Part shown: positions 1-10,764 of the stretch, piece after piece | Position numbering within the stretch: position 1 is the stretch's first letter | Layout: every line of letters begins with the position of its first letter | Source: Limnoperna fortunei | Taxonomy: Eukaryota; Mollusca; Bivalvia; Mytilida; Modiolidae | DNA length: 64,000 nt | Reading direction: 5' to 3' | Assembly (NCBI GenBank): GCA_944474755.1 | Contig: OX104119.1 | Span: 79,721,873 to 79,785,872 of the forward strand | Notes under the pieces: model-generated | What the model was told of the DNA's origin: nothing | The model's database searches: none | The model's input: only the letters and a program-made list of their open reading frames with translations | Made by a program: the position numbers and the translations under genes

Positions 1-1918
1 TCAAAATCAGTAGCTCTAAAATGTCATGACTGTCACCAAACGTCAAAATCAGTAGCTCTAAAATGTCATGACTGTCACCAAACGTCAAAATCAGTAGCTC
101 TAAAATGTCATGACTGTCACCAAACGTCAAAATCAGTAGCTCTAAAATGTCATGACTGTCACCAAACGTCAAAATCAGTAGCTCTAAAATGTCATGAGTG
201 TCACCAAACGTCAAAATCAGTAGCTCTAAAATGTCATGACTGTCACCAAACGTCAAAATCAGTAGCTCTAAAATGTCATGACTGTCACCAAACGTCAAAA
301 TCAGTAAAATGTCATGAGTGTCACCAAACGTCAAAATCAGCAGCTCTAAAATGTCATGAGTGTCACCAAACGTCAAAATCAGTAGCTCTTAAATGTCATG
401 ATTGTCACCAAACTTCAAAATCAGTAGCTCTAAAATGTCATGAGTGTCAACAATCGTCAAAATCAGTAGCTCTAAAATGTCATGAGTGCCAACAATCGTC
501 AAAATCAGTAGCTCTAAAATGTCATGACTGTCACCAAACGTCAAAATCAGTAGCTCTAAAATGTCATGAGTGTCACCAAACGTCAAAATCAGTAGCTCTA
601 AAATGTCATGACTGTCACCAAACGTCAAAATCAGTAGCTCTAAAATGTCATGACTGTCACCAAACGTCAAAATCAGTAAAATGTCATGAGTGTCACCAAA
701 CGTCAAAATCAGCAGCTCTAAAATGTCATGAGTGTCACCAAACGTCAAAATCAGTAGCTCTTAAATGTCATGATTGTCACCAAACTTCAAAATCAGTAGC
801 TCTAAAATGTCATGAGTGTCAACAATCGTCAAAATCAGTAGCTCTAAAATGTCATGAGTGCCAACAATCGTCAAAATCAGTAGCTCTAAAATGTCATGAG
901 TGTCAACAATCGTCAAAATCAGTAGCTCTAAAATGTCATGAGTGCCAACAATCGTCAAAATCAGTAGCTCTAAAATGTCATGAGTGCCAACAATCGTCAA
1001 AATCAGTAGCTCTAAAATGAAATGACTGTCACCAAACGTCAAAATCAGCAGCTCTAAAATGTCATGACTGTCACCAAACGTCAAAATCAGTAGATCTAAA
1101 ATGTCATGACTGTCACCAAACGTCAAAATCAGTAGCTCTAAAATGTCTTGACTGTCACCAAACGTCAAAATCAGTAGCTCTTAAATGTCATGACTGTCAC
1201 CAAACGTTAAAATCAGCAGCTCTAAAATGTCAGGACTGTCACCAAACGTCAAAATCAGTAGCTCTAAAATGTCTTGACTGTCACCAAACGTCAAAATCAG
1301 TAGCTCTTAAATGTCATGACTGTCACCAAACGTTAAAATCAGCAGCTCTAAAATGTCATGACTGTCAACAATCGTCAAATTCAGTAGCTCTAAAATGTCA
1401 TGACTGTCACCAAACGTCAAAATCAGTAGATCTAAAAATGCCATGACTGTCACCAAACGTCAAAATCAGCAGCTCTTAAATGCCACGACTGTCACCAAAC
1501 GTCAAAATCAGTAGCACTAAAATGAAATGACTGTCACCAAACGTCAAAATCAGTAGCTCTAAAATGCCATGATTGTCACCAAACGTCAATATCAGTAAAA
1601 TGTCATGACTGTCAACAATCGTCAAAATCAGAAGCTCTAAAATGCTATGACTGTCACCAAACGTCAAAATCAGCAGCTCTAAAATGTCATAACTGTCACA
1701 TACGTCAAAATCAGTAGATTTAAAATGTCATGACTGTCACCAAACGTCAAAATCAGTAGCTCTTAAATGCCATGACTGTCACTAAACGTCAAAATCAGTA
1801 GATCTAAAATGCCATGACTGTCACCAAACGTCAAAATCAGTCGCTCTAAAATGTCATGACTGTCACCAAACGTCAAAATCAGTTGCTCTAAAATGCCATG
1901 ACTGTCACAAAACGTCGA
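1..1918. repeat. 42-bp minisatellite array (cut by left window edge)
   Basis: About 46 head-to-tail copies of a 42-bp unit whose most constant part is gtcaccaaacgtcaaaatca. Variants include short units lacking 6 bp (around 301, 673 and 1596). The pair at 301 and 673 lies 372 bp apart, which is nine units minus 6 bp, and the surrounding variants repeat with the same spacing, so a nine-unit block was duplicated. The unit is a multiple of three and has no stop in one minus-strand frame, giving periodic 119- and 135-residue frames built on LTFGDSHDILELLI. I read these as by-products. The array enters from outside the window and ends in degenerate copies at its right side. Confidence 0.97.
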
Positions 1919-2409
1919 AAATAAACCATATAACGCTTTTAAACAATAACAGTAAAATTAAACTACAGTAAAGTGTGAAATCAACATTTTAACAGATGGT
2001 AAATCCGGACTTCAATATAAACTTGTACAATCTGGAAAGTTGTTTATTCTGCAAAGTCAGAAATCTGTACACTCCACTGAATAAAAATCAATTGCTCCGA
2101 CAGAAGTGCATTAAACGAGCTATATGAAAAGTATAAAAGTCTCGTAATTTATTCATTGTTTGCCATATTTAATCATTCACTGTCAAAGTTGTTTTACTGT
2201 TGTACTTTACCAACTCATTTTTCAAAACAAGAAATATTATAATGTAATATAGAGTAAAATGAAGACATTTTCTAAGTAATCGTTTATGAATTTGACGTTA
2301 TTGGTGTTTTTTTCCGTTAAACACAACATGTGTCAAAACTGATTTAGACAACATACCAAACAACAGTGCAAACCTTGGAATTGTTTTGGTTTTTAATAAA
2401 ATGACTTAC
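1919..2409. other. AT-rich single-copy spacer
   Basis: Non-repetitive DNA between the 42-bp and 76-bp arrays. If the class B receptor gene on the minus strand is intact, this lies in the intron after the hormone-receptor exon. I looked here for the next exon, which should carry the last two ectodomain cysteines, and found no convincing candidate. Confidence 0.5.
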
Positions 2410-2469
2410 GGCTACGGCTAACTCAGGTACACTAGGGAATGGTTTGACCATTGGTGTCCCGGCCAGCCC
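2410..2469 (-). pseudogene. Degenerate second copy of the class B GPCR exon 3' half
   Basis: On the minus strand a 60-bp segment reads AGTPMVKPFPSVPEL in one frame, a diverged match to AGTTMVKPCPSLPGF of the exon at 5143-5253. The conserved cysteine is replaced by Phe. It shares GCTGGC with the true exon, which the regular 76-bp units have lost. It carries about 4 extra bases relative to the exon. It is bounded by an acceptor-like tttttatacag and by a GTAAGT donor at 2409-2404. It marks the far end of the 76-bp array, so it is either an old exon duplicate or an early, decayed array unit. Exon-copy status is inferred. Confidence 0.45.
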
Positions 2470-5142
2470 CTGTATAAAAAGCTGACTAACGGTTTGTGTT
2501 ATGTTAAACCCAGGCAGACTAGGGCAGGTCTTGGCTATAGTTATTCCATCAATTTATATAAACTAACTTATGATGTAAGTTAAACCCAGACAGACTAGCG
2601 AAGAGCTTGACCATTAATGTTCTATCTCTTTATATAAACTAACTTATGATTTAAGTTAAACCCATGCAGACTACCGAAGGGCTCGACCATTGTTGTTCCA
2701 TCTCTTTATATAAACTAACTCATGATTTAAGTTACTGTAAACCCAGGTAGACTAGCGAAGGGCTTGACCATTGTTGTTCCATCTTTTCATATAAACTTAG
2801 TTACGGTTAAAGTTAAACCAAGGCAGACTAGGGCAGGGCTTGACCATTGTTGTTCCATCTCTTTATATAACTAACTTACGGTTAAAGTTAAACCAAGGCA
2901 GACTAGGGCAGGGCTTGACCATTGTTGTTCCAGCTCTTTATATAAACTAACTTACTGTTTATGTTAAACCCAGGCAGACTAGGGCAGGGCTTGACCATTG
3001 TTGTTCCATCTCTTTATATAAACTAACTTACTGTTTATGTTAAACCCTGGCAGACTAGGACAGGGCTTGACCAATGTTGTTCCATCTCTTTATATAAACT
3101 AACTTACTGTTTATGTTAAATCCTGGCAGACTAGGGCAGGGCTTGACCATTGTTGTTCCATCTCTTTATATAAACTAACTTACTGTTTATGTTAAACCCT
3201 GGCAGACTAGGGCAGGGCTTGACCAATGTTGTTCCATCTCTTTATATAAACTAACTTACTGTTTATGTTAAACCCAGGCAGACTAGGGCAGGGCTTGACC
3301 ATTGTTGTTCCATCTCTTTATATAAACTAACTTACTGTTTATGTTAAACCCTGGCAGACTAGGACAGGGCTTGACCAATGTTGTTCCATCTCTTTATATA
3401 AACTAACTTACTGTTTATGTTAAACCCAGGCAGACTAGGGCAGGGCTTGACCAATGTTGTTCCATCTCTTTATAATAACTTTATGATAAACTAACTTACT
3501 GTTTATGTTAAACCCAGGCAGACTAGGGCAGGGCTTGACCAATGTTGTTCCAGCTCTTTATATAAACTAACTTACGATTTAAGTTAAACCCAGGCAGACT
3601 AGGGCAGGGCTTGACCAATGTTGTTCCATCTGTTTATATAAACTAACTTACGATTTATGTTAAACCCAGGCAGACTAGGGCAGGGCTTGACCAATATTGT
3701 TCCATCACTTTATATAAACTAACTTACTGTTTATGTTAAACCCAGGCAGACTAGGGCAGGGCTTGACCATTGTTGTTCCATCTCTTTATATAAACTAACT
3801 TACTGTTTATGTTAAACCCAGGCAGACTAGGGCAGGGCTTGACCAATGTTGTTCCATCACTTTATATAAACTAACTTACTGTTTATGTTAAACCCAGGCA
3901 GACTAGGGCAGGGCTTGACCAATGTTGTTCCATCTCTTTATAATAACTTTATGATAAACTAACTTACTGTTTATGTTAAACCCAGGCAGACTAGGACAGG
4001 GCTTGACCAATGTTGTTCCATCTCTTTATATAAACTAACTTACGATTTAAGTTAAACCCAGGCAGACTAGGGCAGGGCTTGACCAATGTTGTTCCAGCTC
4101 TTTATATAAACTAACTTACGATTTAAGTTAAACCCAGGCAGACTAGGGCAGGGCTTGACCAATGTTGTTCCATCTGTTTATATAAACTAACTTACGATTT
4201 AAGTTAAACCCAGGCAGACTAGGGCAGGGCTTGACCAATGTTGTTCCATCTCTTTATATAAACTAACTTACGATTTAAGTTAAACCCAGGCAGACTAGGG
4301 CAGGGCTTGATAAATGTTGTTCCATCTCTTTATATAAACTAACTTACGATTTAAGTTAAACTCAGGCAGACTAGGGCAGGGCTTGACCAATGTTGTTCCA
4401 TCTCTTTATATAAACTAACTTACGATTTAAGTTAAACCCAGGCAGACTAGGGCAGGGCTTGACCAATGTTGTTCCATCTCTTTATATAAACTAACTTACG
4501 ATTTAAGTTAAACCCAGGCAGACTAGGGCAGGGCTTGACCAATGTTGTTCCATCTCTTTATATAAACTAACTTACTGTTTATGTTAAACCCAAGCAGACT
4601 AGGGCAGGGCTTGACCAATGTTGTTCCATCTCTTTATATAAACTAACACTATTTATGTTAAACCCAGGCAGACTAGGGCAGGGCTTGACCATTGTTATTC
4701 CATCTCTTTAAATAAACTAACTTACAGTTTAAGTCGAAACCCAGGCAGACTAGGTCAGGGCTTGACCAATGTTGTTCCATCTCTTTATATAAACTAACTT
4801 ACTGTTTATGTTAAACCCAGGCAGACTAGGGCAGGGCTTGACCAATGTTGTTCCATCTCTTTATAATAACTTTATGATAAACTAACTTACTGTTTATGTT
4901 AAACCCAGGCAGACTAGGGCAGGGCTTGACCAATGTTGTTCCAGCTCTTTATAATAACTTTATGATAAACTAACTTACGGTTTAAGTTAAACCTAGGCAG
5001 ACTAGGGCAGGGCTTGACCAATGTTGTTCCATCTCTTTATAATATCTTTATGATAAACTAACTTACTGTTTATGTTAAACCCATGCAGGCTAGGGCAGGG
5101 CTTGACCATTGTTGTGCCATCTCTTTATATACACTAACTTAC
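2470..5142 (-). repeat. 76-bp minisatellite made of an amplified exon-intron junction
   Basis: About 35 tandem copies. Read on the minus strand, each unit contains AAGCCCTGCCCTAGTCTGCC plus TGGGTTTAAC, which translates as KPCPSLPGFN in the frame of the adjoining receptor exon. A few bases later comes GTAAGTTAG, an intact 5' splice-site consensus. Codon variants include TGC/TGT at the cysteine and ATG/TTG at the Met of TTMVKP. Several units (near 3470, 3942, 4860, 4950 and 5040) carry an insertion of about 11 bp, aataactttat. Copies become more degenerate toward 2500-2800. The array lies just downstream of the exon in transcription sense, so it occupies the following intron. Confidence 0.95.
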
Positions 5143-5253
5143 GGTTAATGTTGAACCCAGGCAGACTAGGACAGGGCTTGACCATTGTTGTGCCAGCTCT
5201 TGTATAATTCCAGCATCCGAACATATCCCATGACCTGTTGCAGTAACTATAAC
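5143..5253 (-). CDS. Exon of a class B (secretin-family) GPCR: hormone-receptor domain
   Basis: This is a single 111-bp exon. On the minus strand an acceptor, tttattttacag, precedes 5253 and a consensus donor, GTAAGT, follows 5143. Exon phases are 1 and 1 (2 + 36 codons + 1 base). The translation contains YCNRSWDMFGCW, then AGTTMVKPCP and LPGFN. This is the C-N-R-x-W-D / C-W / A-G / C-P / G-F signature of the HormR ligand-binding ectodomain, where three conserved cysteines form disulfides. Mammalian family members have an exon of very similar size here. The remaining ectodomain cysteines, the seven helices and the start codon are not visible in the window. The ligand class is unknown; calcitonin/DH31- or PDF-like receptors are the kind of family to compare with. 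Unusually, both flanking introns are filled by minisatellites, one copied from this exon. Confidence 0.85.
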
Positions 5254-5255
5254 CT

Positions 5256-7345
5256 GTAAAATAAACAGTGTACAATAAATAATGTTGTAGATTCCATGCA
5301 AACTAAACGAGGTTGTCTTAGATTAACAACGGTAGATTCAGTGCATAATCAAAAAGGTTGTCTTAGATAAGTCAGTTGTAGATTTAATGCAAAATAAACA
5401 ATGTCGTTTAAGATAATCAGTTGTAGATTCAGTGTAAAAAAAACAAAGTTGTCTTAGATAAACAGGGTAAAATAAACAAGGTTGTCTCGGATAAACAGTG
5501 GTATATTCAGTGTAAAATAAACAAGGTTGTCACAGATAAACAGTTGTAGATTCAGTCAAAAATAAACAAGGTTGTCTTAGATAAACAGTTGTAGATTAGT
5601 GCAAAATAAACAAAGTTGTCTTAAATAAACAGTGTAAAATAATCATGGTTGTCTTGGATAAACTATGGTGGATTCAGCGCAAAATAAAAAAGGTTATCTC
5701 AGATAAACAATTGTAAATTTAGTGCAAAATAAATAAAGTTGTCTTAGAAAAACAGTGGTAGATTCAGAGCAAAAGAAACAAGGTTGTCTTAGATAACCAA
5801 TGTAAAATAAACAACTGAGGTTGTCTTAGGTAATCAGTTGTAGATTCAGTGCACAATGAACAAGTTTGTCTCAGATAAACAGTTGTAGATTCAGTGTAAA
5901 ATAAACAAGGCTGTCTCAGATAAACAGTTGTAGATTCAGTGTAAAATAAACAAAGTTGTCTTGGGTAATCAGTTGTAGATTCAGTGTAAAATAAACAAGA
6001 TAGTCTCAGATAAACAGTTGTATATTCAGTACAAAAGAAATAAGGCTGCCTTAGATAAACAGTTGTAGATTCAGTGCAAAATAAACAAGGCTTTCTTAGA
6101 TAAACAGTTGTAGATTCAGTGCAAAATAAAGAAAGCTTTGATAGATAAACAGTTGTAGATTCAGTGCAAAATAAACAAGACTGTCTTAGATAAACAGTTG
6201 TAGATTCAGTGCAAAATAAACAAGGCTTTTTTAGATAAACAGTTGTAGATTCAGTGCAAAATAAACAAGGCTTTCTTAGATAAACAGTTGTAGATTCAGT
6301 GCAAAATAAACAAGGCTTTCTTAGATAAACAGTTGTAGATTAATCAGTGCAAAATAAACAAGACTGTCTTAGATAAACAGTTGTAGATTAATCAGTGCAA
6401 AATAAACAAGACTGTCTTAGATAAACAGTTGTAGATTAATCAGTGCAAAATCAACAAGACTGTCTTAGATAAACAGCTGTAGATTCAGTGCAAAATAAAC
6501 AAGGCTGTCTCAGATAAACAGTTGTAGATTCAGTGCAAAATAAACTAGGCTTTCTTAGATAAACAGTTGTAGATTCAGTGCAAAATAAAGAAAGCTTTGA
6601 TAGATAAACAGTTGTAGATTCAGTGCAAAATAAACAAGACTGTCTTAGATAAACAGTTGTAGATTCAGTGCAAAATAAACAAGGCTTTTTTAGATAAACA
6701 GTTGTAGATTCAGTGCAAAATAAACAAGGCTTTCTTAGATAAACAGTTGTAGATTCAGTGCAAAATAAACAAGGCTTTCTTAGATAAACAGTTGTAGATT
6801 AATCAGTGCAAAATAAACAAGACTGTCTTAGATAAACAGTTGTAGATTAATCAGTGCAAAATAAACAAGACTGTCTTAGATAAACAGTTGTAGATTAATC
6901 AGTGCAAAATCAACAAGACTGTCTTAGATAAACAGCTGTAGATTCAGTGCAAAATAAACAAGGCTGTCTCAGATAAACAGTTGTAGATTCAGTGCGAAAT
7001 AAACAAGGCTGTCTTAGATAAACAGTTGTAGATTCAGTGCAAAAAAGCTGTCTTAGATAAACAGTTGTAGATTCAGTGTAAAATCAACAAGACTGTCTTA
7101 TATAAACAGTTGTAGATTCAGTGCAAAAAAAAGCTGTCTTAGATAAACAGTTGTAGATTCAGTGCAAAATAAACAAAGCTTTCTTAGATTTACTGTTGTA
7201 GATTCAGAATATTAGACCGAATTTTACTGCCGTTATAATCCAAAGTAGAGAGAGTACGATTATTCGTTCTAGTTTCAGATAAAGATTTATAGATTCAGTG
7301 TAAAATAAACAATGTTGTCTCAGATAAACAACTGTAGACAGTGTA
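5256..7345. repeat. 45-bp minisatellite array in the intron upstream of the GPCR exon
   Basis: About 45 copies with the constant core agataaacagttgtagattc, followed by agtgcaaaataaacaag. The first copy abuts the splice acceptor of the exon at 5253: gtaaaataaacagtg is the complement of the acceptor's pyrimidine tract and recurs in each unit. A block of about 459 bp is duplicated (around 6060-6520 and 6520-6980, marked by the rare ctttgatagataaac at about 6134 and 6594). Units degenerate at 7190-7345 around a 60-bp non-repeat interruption. Confidence 0.95.
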
Positions 7346-7514
7346 ATAGAAAACAACATGGATGTTTAAACTTCATATAAACGATATAACTTACGCTAAT
7401 CATCAAGATTTGGTCGATCACTACATAATTTATGTATCTCTTTATTTCTATAGATCAAGCGACAGTTTTAATTATTCCAGGCATATTGTATATTCGCGCG
7501 ATAGGTGTAACAAC

Positions 7515-7601
7515 CAAAGCGAGATATTCTGGTCATTTCAACGCACGCGCTGTCACCCTTCCATTTAGTTATTACAATGCGGCGATTTTTTCTCCGTTTT
7601 T
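7515..7601 (-). CDS. Candidate upstream exon of the class B GPCR ectodomain
   Basis: On the minus strand 28 codons stay open between a possible acceptor (gagttttag before 7601) and a GT at 7514-7513. The translation includes TKWKGDSACVEMTRISRF. Joined in phase 1 to the exon at 5143-5253, it puts 13 residues between its Cys and the Cys of CNRSWD, close to the 14 seen in the glucagon receptor. The preceding W-K-G-D-x-x-C stretch also resembles that family's lead-in to its first cysteine. It lies just beyond the 45-bp array, which would then fill the intron. Weak points: the donor reads GTTGTT, far from consensus, and the acceptor is modest, so this may be decayed or misplaced. Exon status is inferred. 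Confidence 0.45.
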
Positions 7602-7784
7602 CTAAAACTCTGGCTTCGTTGGTATTTTTCTATTAAACCCTGTTAACTTTGGGAAATTTAATCGATAGGAAGTAGCTTTTCATTTACTTTACGAGAGAAC
7701 ATTATTGCTCTATTTTTTCATTACACAGGAAGGTTATGTAGCACCAGGAATACATTGTTAAAGTACACAGCTAGTAGAGGTTAC

Positions 7785-8365
7785 CCTGTAACCTGGTCAT
7801 TATCCATGTTACTTGGCCCTTATCAACATTATCCATGTCACGTGGTCATTACCAGCATTAGCCATGTCACGTGATCCTTATAACAGTATCCATGTCACGT
7901 GATTCTTTTCAACAGTATCCATGTCACGAGGTCCGTATCAACAGTATCCATGTCACGTTCTTCTTTAAACAGTATCCATGTCACGTGGTCCGTATCAACA
8001 GTATTCATGTCACGTGGTCGTATCAACATTATCCATTTTGCGTGGTCCTTATCAACAGTATCCATGTGACGTGGTCCTTATCGACAGTATCCATGTGACG
8101 TGGTCCGTATCAACATTATCCATGTGACTAGGTCCTTATCAACAGTATCTATGTCACGTTGTCCGTATCAGCAGTATCCATGTCACGTTGTCCGTATCAA
8201 CATTATCAATTTTGCGTGATCCTTATCAACAGTATCCATGTCACGTGGTCCTTATCAACAGTATCCATGTCACGTTGTCCGTATTAACATTATCCATGTC
8301 ACGTTGTCCGTATCAGCATTATCCATGTCACGTGGTCCTTATCAGTATTATCCATGTGTCTATCA
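7785..8365. repeat. 29-bp minisatellite rich in CACGTG E-boxes
   Basis: About 20 copies with core atccatgtcacgtggtcc, followed by ttatcaacagt. At least seven copies contain the palindromic E-box CACGTG, often as GTCACGTG; others carry CACGTT or GACGTG variants. Flanks decay gradually on the left (from tggtcattatccatgttac) and stop sharply near 8365. A 75-residue and a 69-residue frame across it are repeat by-products. Confidence 0.93.
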
Positions 8366-9018
8366 ATGACAACAATGTTAAAGAAAAAAGACGATAAATC
8401 ATAGTTTATCAACTTCCACTGAAGATTATTTTGATGTGTAGAAACAGTAAACTTATTTTTCTAATTACGTAGTTTATGCAAGCAGCTGTAGACTAAATAG
8501 ATAACGTCTTGGTTTTGTGTTGACATAACATTTCTTCATCTGATATTGCTGTTTTTGTTATTTTAATGAACTATACAGGGTGCATTTGAAAATGCAACAG
8601 AAAAACCAGATAACGATAAAACATCTTCTTTTATCATATACTTAATGGTACAGTAGCCAAGATACAAGACTTCGAAGTTTTTTATATATATTTAGGTACC
8701 GAACATAAAGGTACAAGACATTTTCGACCTTGGAAATGACGTGCTGCTAACCTTGCATTAGCAATATTCTTTTCCAAGTAAACAAGGAAAAGGTCATTGA
8801 ATTGATATGCATTGTGGAAATCATATTTGATTGCATATCAAAGACAAGTTATCAGCACAGTTATGAACGCTTCGATATATGTAATCAAAAATTGCACAGT
8901 TTGTGCTTCAATAATATGTAAAAATTATATATAATGTTGTGTAACCGTTCAATGCCAGGATGTGTATAGCGTTTGTATAATTCATCCAAAAAACAAGGAG
9001 GATTAATCTTCGTAACGT
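8366..9018. other. AT-rich single-copy DNA, nothing recognised
   Basis: No repeat periodicity, SINE or credible exon was seen on either strand. Open frames are short and rich in AT codons. Confidence 0.5.
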
Positions 9019-9214
9019 GGTTTAGGAATTCTAGTAACCGGTTTAAAAATCCTGATAACCTTTCAAGAAATCTTAGTAACTGGTTAAGAAATTCTAGTTA
9101 CTGGTTAAGGAATCCTGGTAAGTGTTTTAGCAATCCTGGTAACCGGTTTAGGAATCCTAGTTACCGGTGTAGGAATCCTGGTAACCGGTTTATGAATCCT
9201 AGTAACCGGTTCAA
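9019..9214. repeat. 21-bp minisatellite array
   Basis: About nine imperfect copies with core aatcctggtaaccggttta. The inner hexamers ggtaac and accggt vary. Seven-codon periodicity keeps a plus-strand frame open (N-P-G-N-R-F-R type repeats, frame 8973-9323) with no supporting start context or splice signals, so it is treated as non-coding. Confidence 0.88.
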
Positions 9215-9284
9215 TACAACCATACAAATTTCTATGTGCCTTTTACAGACAAATGGGGAAATTGAAATAGTAGAAAAATATCTG

Positions 9285-9932
9285 GGCATACATCAGCTAA
9301 CTTGTCAATGGAGGTCTGAGTGAAGCCGAGCCTAGCAAGTCATAACACCCCCAGCTAAGCTGTCAATGGAAGTCTGAGTAAAGCCGAGCCTAGCAAGTCA
9401 TAACACCCCCAGATAAGCTGTCAATGGAAGTCTGAGTAAAGCCGAGCCTAGCAAGTCATAACACCCCCCAGCTAAGCTGTCTATGGAAGTCTCTGGAGGT
9501 CTGAGTGAAGCCGAGCCGAGCAAGTCAAAACACCCCCAGCTAATCTGTCAATGGACGTCTGAGTAAAGCCGAGCCTAGCAATTCATAACACCCCAGCTAA
9601 GCTGTCAATGGAAGTCTGAGTAAAGCCGAGTCCAGCAAGTCATAACACCTCAGCTAAGCTGTCAAAGGAAGTCTGAGTGAAGCCGAGCCTAGCAAGTCAT
9701 AACACCCCTGCTAAGCTGTCAATGAAGATCTGAGTGAAGCCGAACCTAGCAAGTCATAACACCCCCCAGCTAAGCTGACAATGGAAGTCTGAGTAAAGCC
9801 GAGCCTAGCAAGTCATAACACCCCCAGCTAAGCTGACAATGGAAGTCTGAGTGAAGCCGAGCCTAGCAAGTCATAACACCCCCAGATAAGCTGACAATGG
9901 AAGTCTGAGTGTAGTCGAACCTAGCAAATCAA
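9285..9932. repeat. 59-bp minisatellite array
   Basis: About 11 copies built on cagctaagctgtcaatggaa, then gtctgagtaaagccgagcc and agcaagtcataacacccc. The length of the C run at the unit boundary varies (4-6), as expected of slippage. One copy near 9480 has an internal duplication of 'ggaagtctctggaggtctg'. Confidence 0.94.
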
Positions 9933-10429
9933 GTTGAATGATCTGATCTAGTCATAGTAATAAATACGATTTTGAAAGCAAGAACATAAAACTTAATAAC
10001 CAAATTTCATTAGAAACGATCCAAACGTTTATAATACATTTGTTAACAATTGAATAAAAATGCGATACTTACTAATGTCAAATACAGTAATCAGAAGCGT
10101 GATACAATTATAATTCTGGGGGACGTCGGAAACAACTAATACGCTTTTATACAGATATAGAATAATTTGATCGAACAATCATACAATAAAAACACACTTA
10201 TCATTAGACATTGATATGCTTTTAAGAAGCTGATGACATTTTTAGATGAAGCAATTTAAATTGTAATTGGTAAATGAAATCTGAACAGTAGAAAAAAATC
10301 ATGCATGGAAGATAAACAGCACCAGGGAATGATAATTAGTGTTTTTGTTTCTCTTTTTATTGAATTAGATTAATGGATCAGCAAAGTAAGTTTGTACATG
10401 ATAGATTAGAAACAAAACCATCACAAAAC
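9933..10429. other. AT-rich single-copy DNA, nothing recognised
   Basis: Non-repetitive spacer between arrays. No exon-like segment with splice borders and no SINE was seen. Confidence 0.5.
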
Positions 10430-10725
10430 ACGACGTCTGCCAAAATGTACGACTAAAACACTCACATCCAGTATCGACAAAATACCAATCAAAAAACCAA
10501 AACTCGTATTCATAAAATATATCAACAAATAGCCAATCAAAAACTAGTGTAAAGTATAAAAAATAACTGACCAGTCAAATATTTACCGCGCCATACAAGC
10601 GTTTTTTCTAATAAAAGACTCGTGATTTAATGACGTTCAAACCAGCAAATAAAACACTCGTATCCACATGATATCACTAACAAATCAATCACTCACGGTA
10701 TTTCAACAACTAAATAAACATTCCA
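10430..10725. repeat. Degenerate old tandem repeat
   Basis: The motif aaaacactcgtatccac followed by atatcaacaaatagccaatc recurs with many differences (near 10455, 10500 and 10650). It looks like a decayed array of roughly 45-bp units beside the young 27-bp array. The period is only approximate. Confidence 0.45.
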
Positions 10726-10764
10726 TTCTATACAGGATAAAAATAAACAATCAAAGAAATCAGC

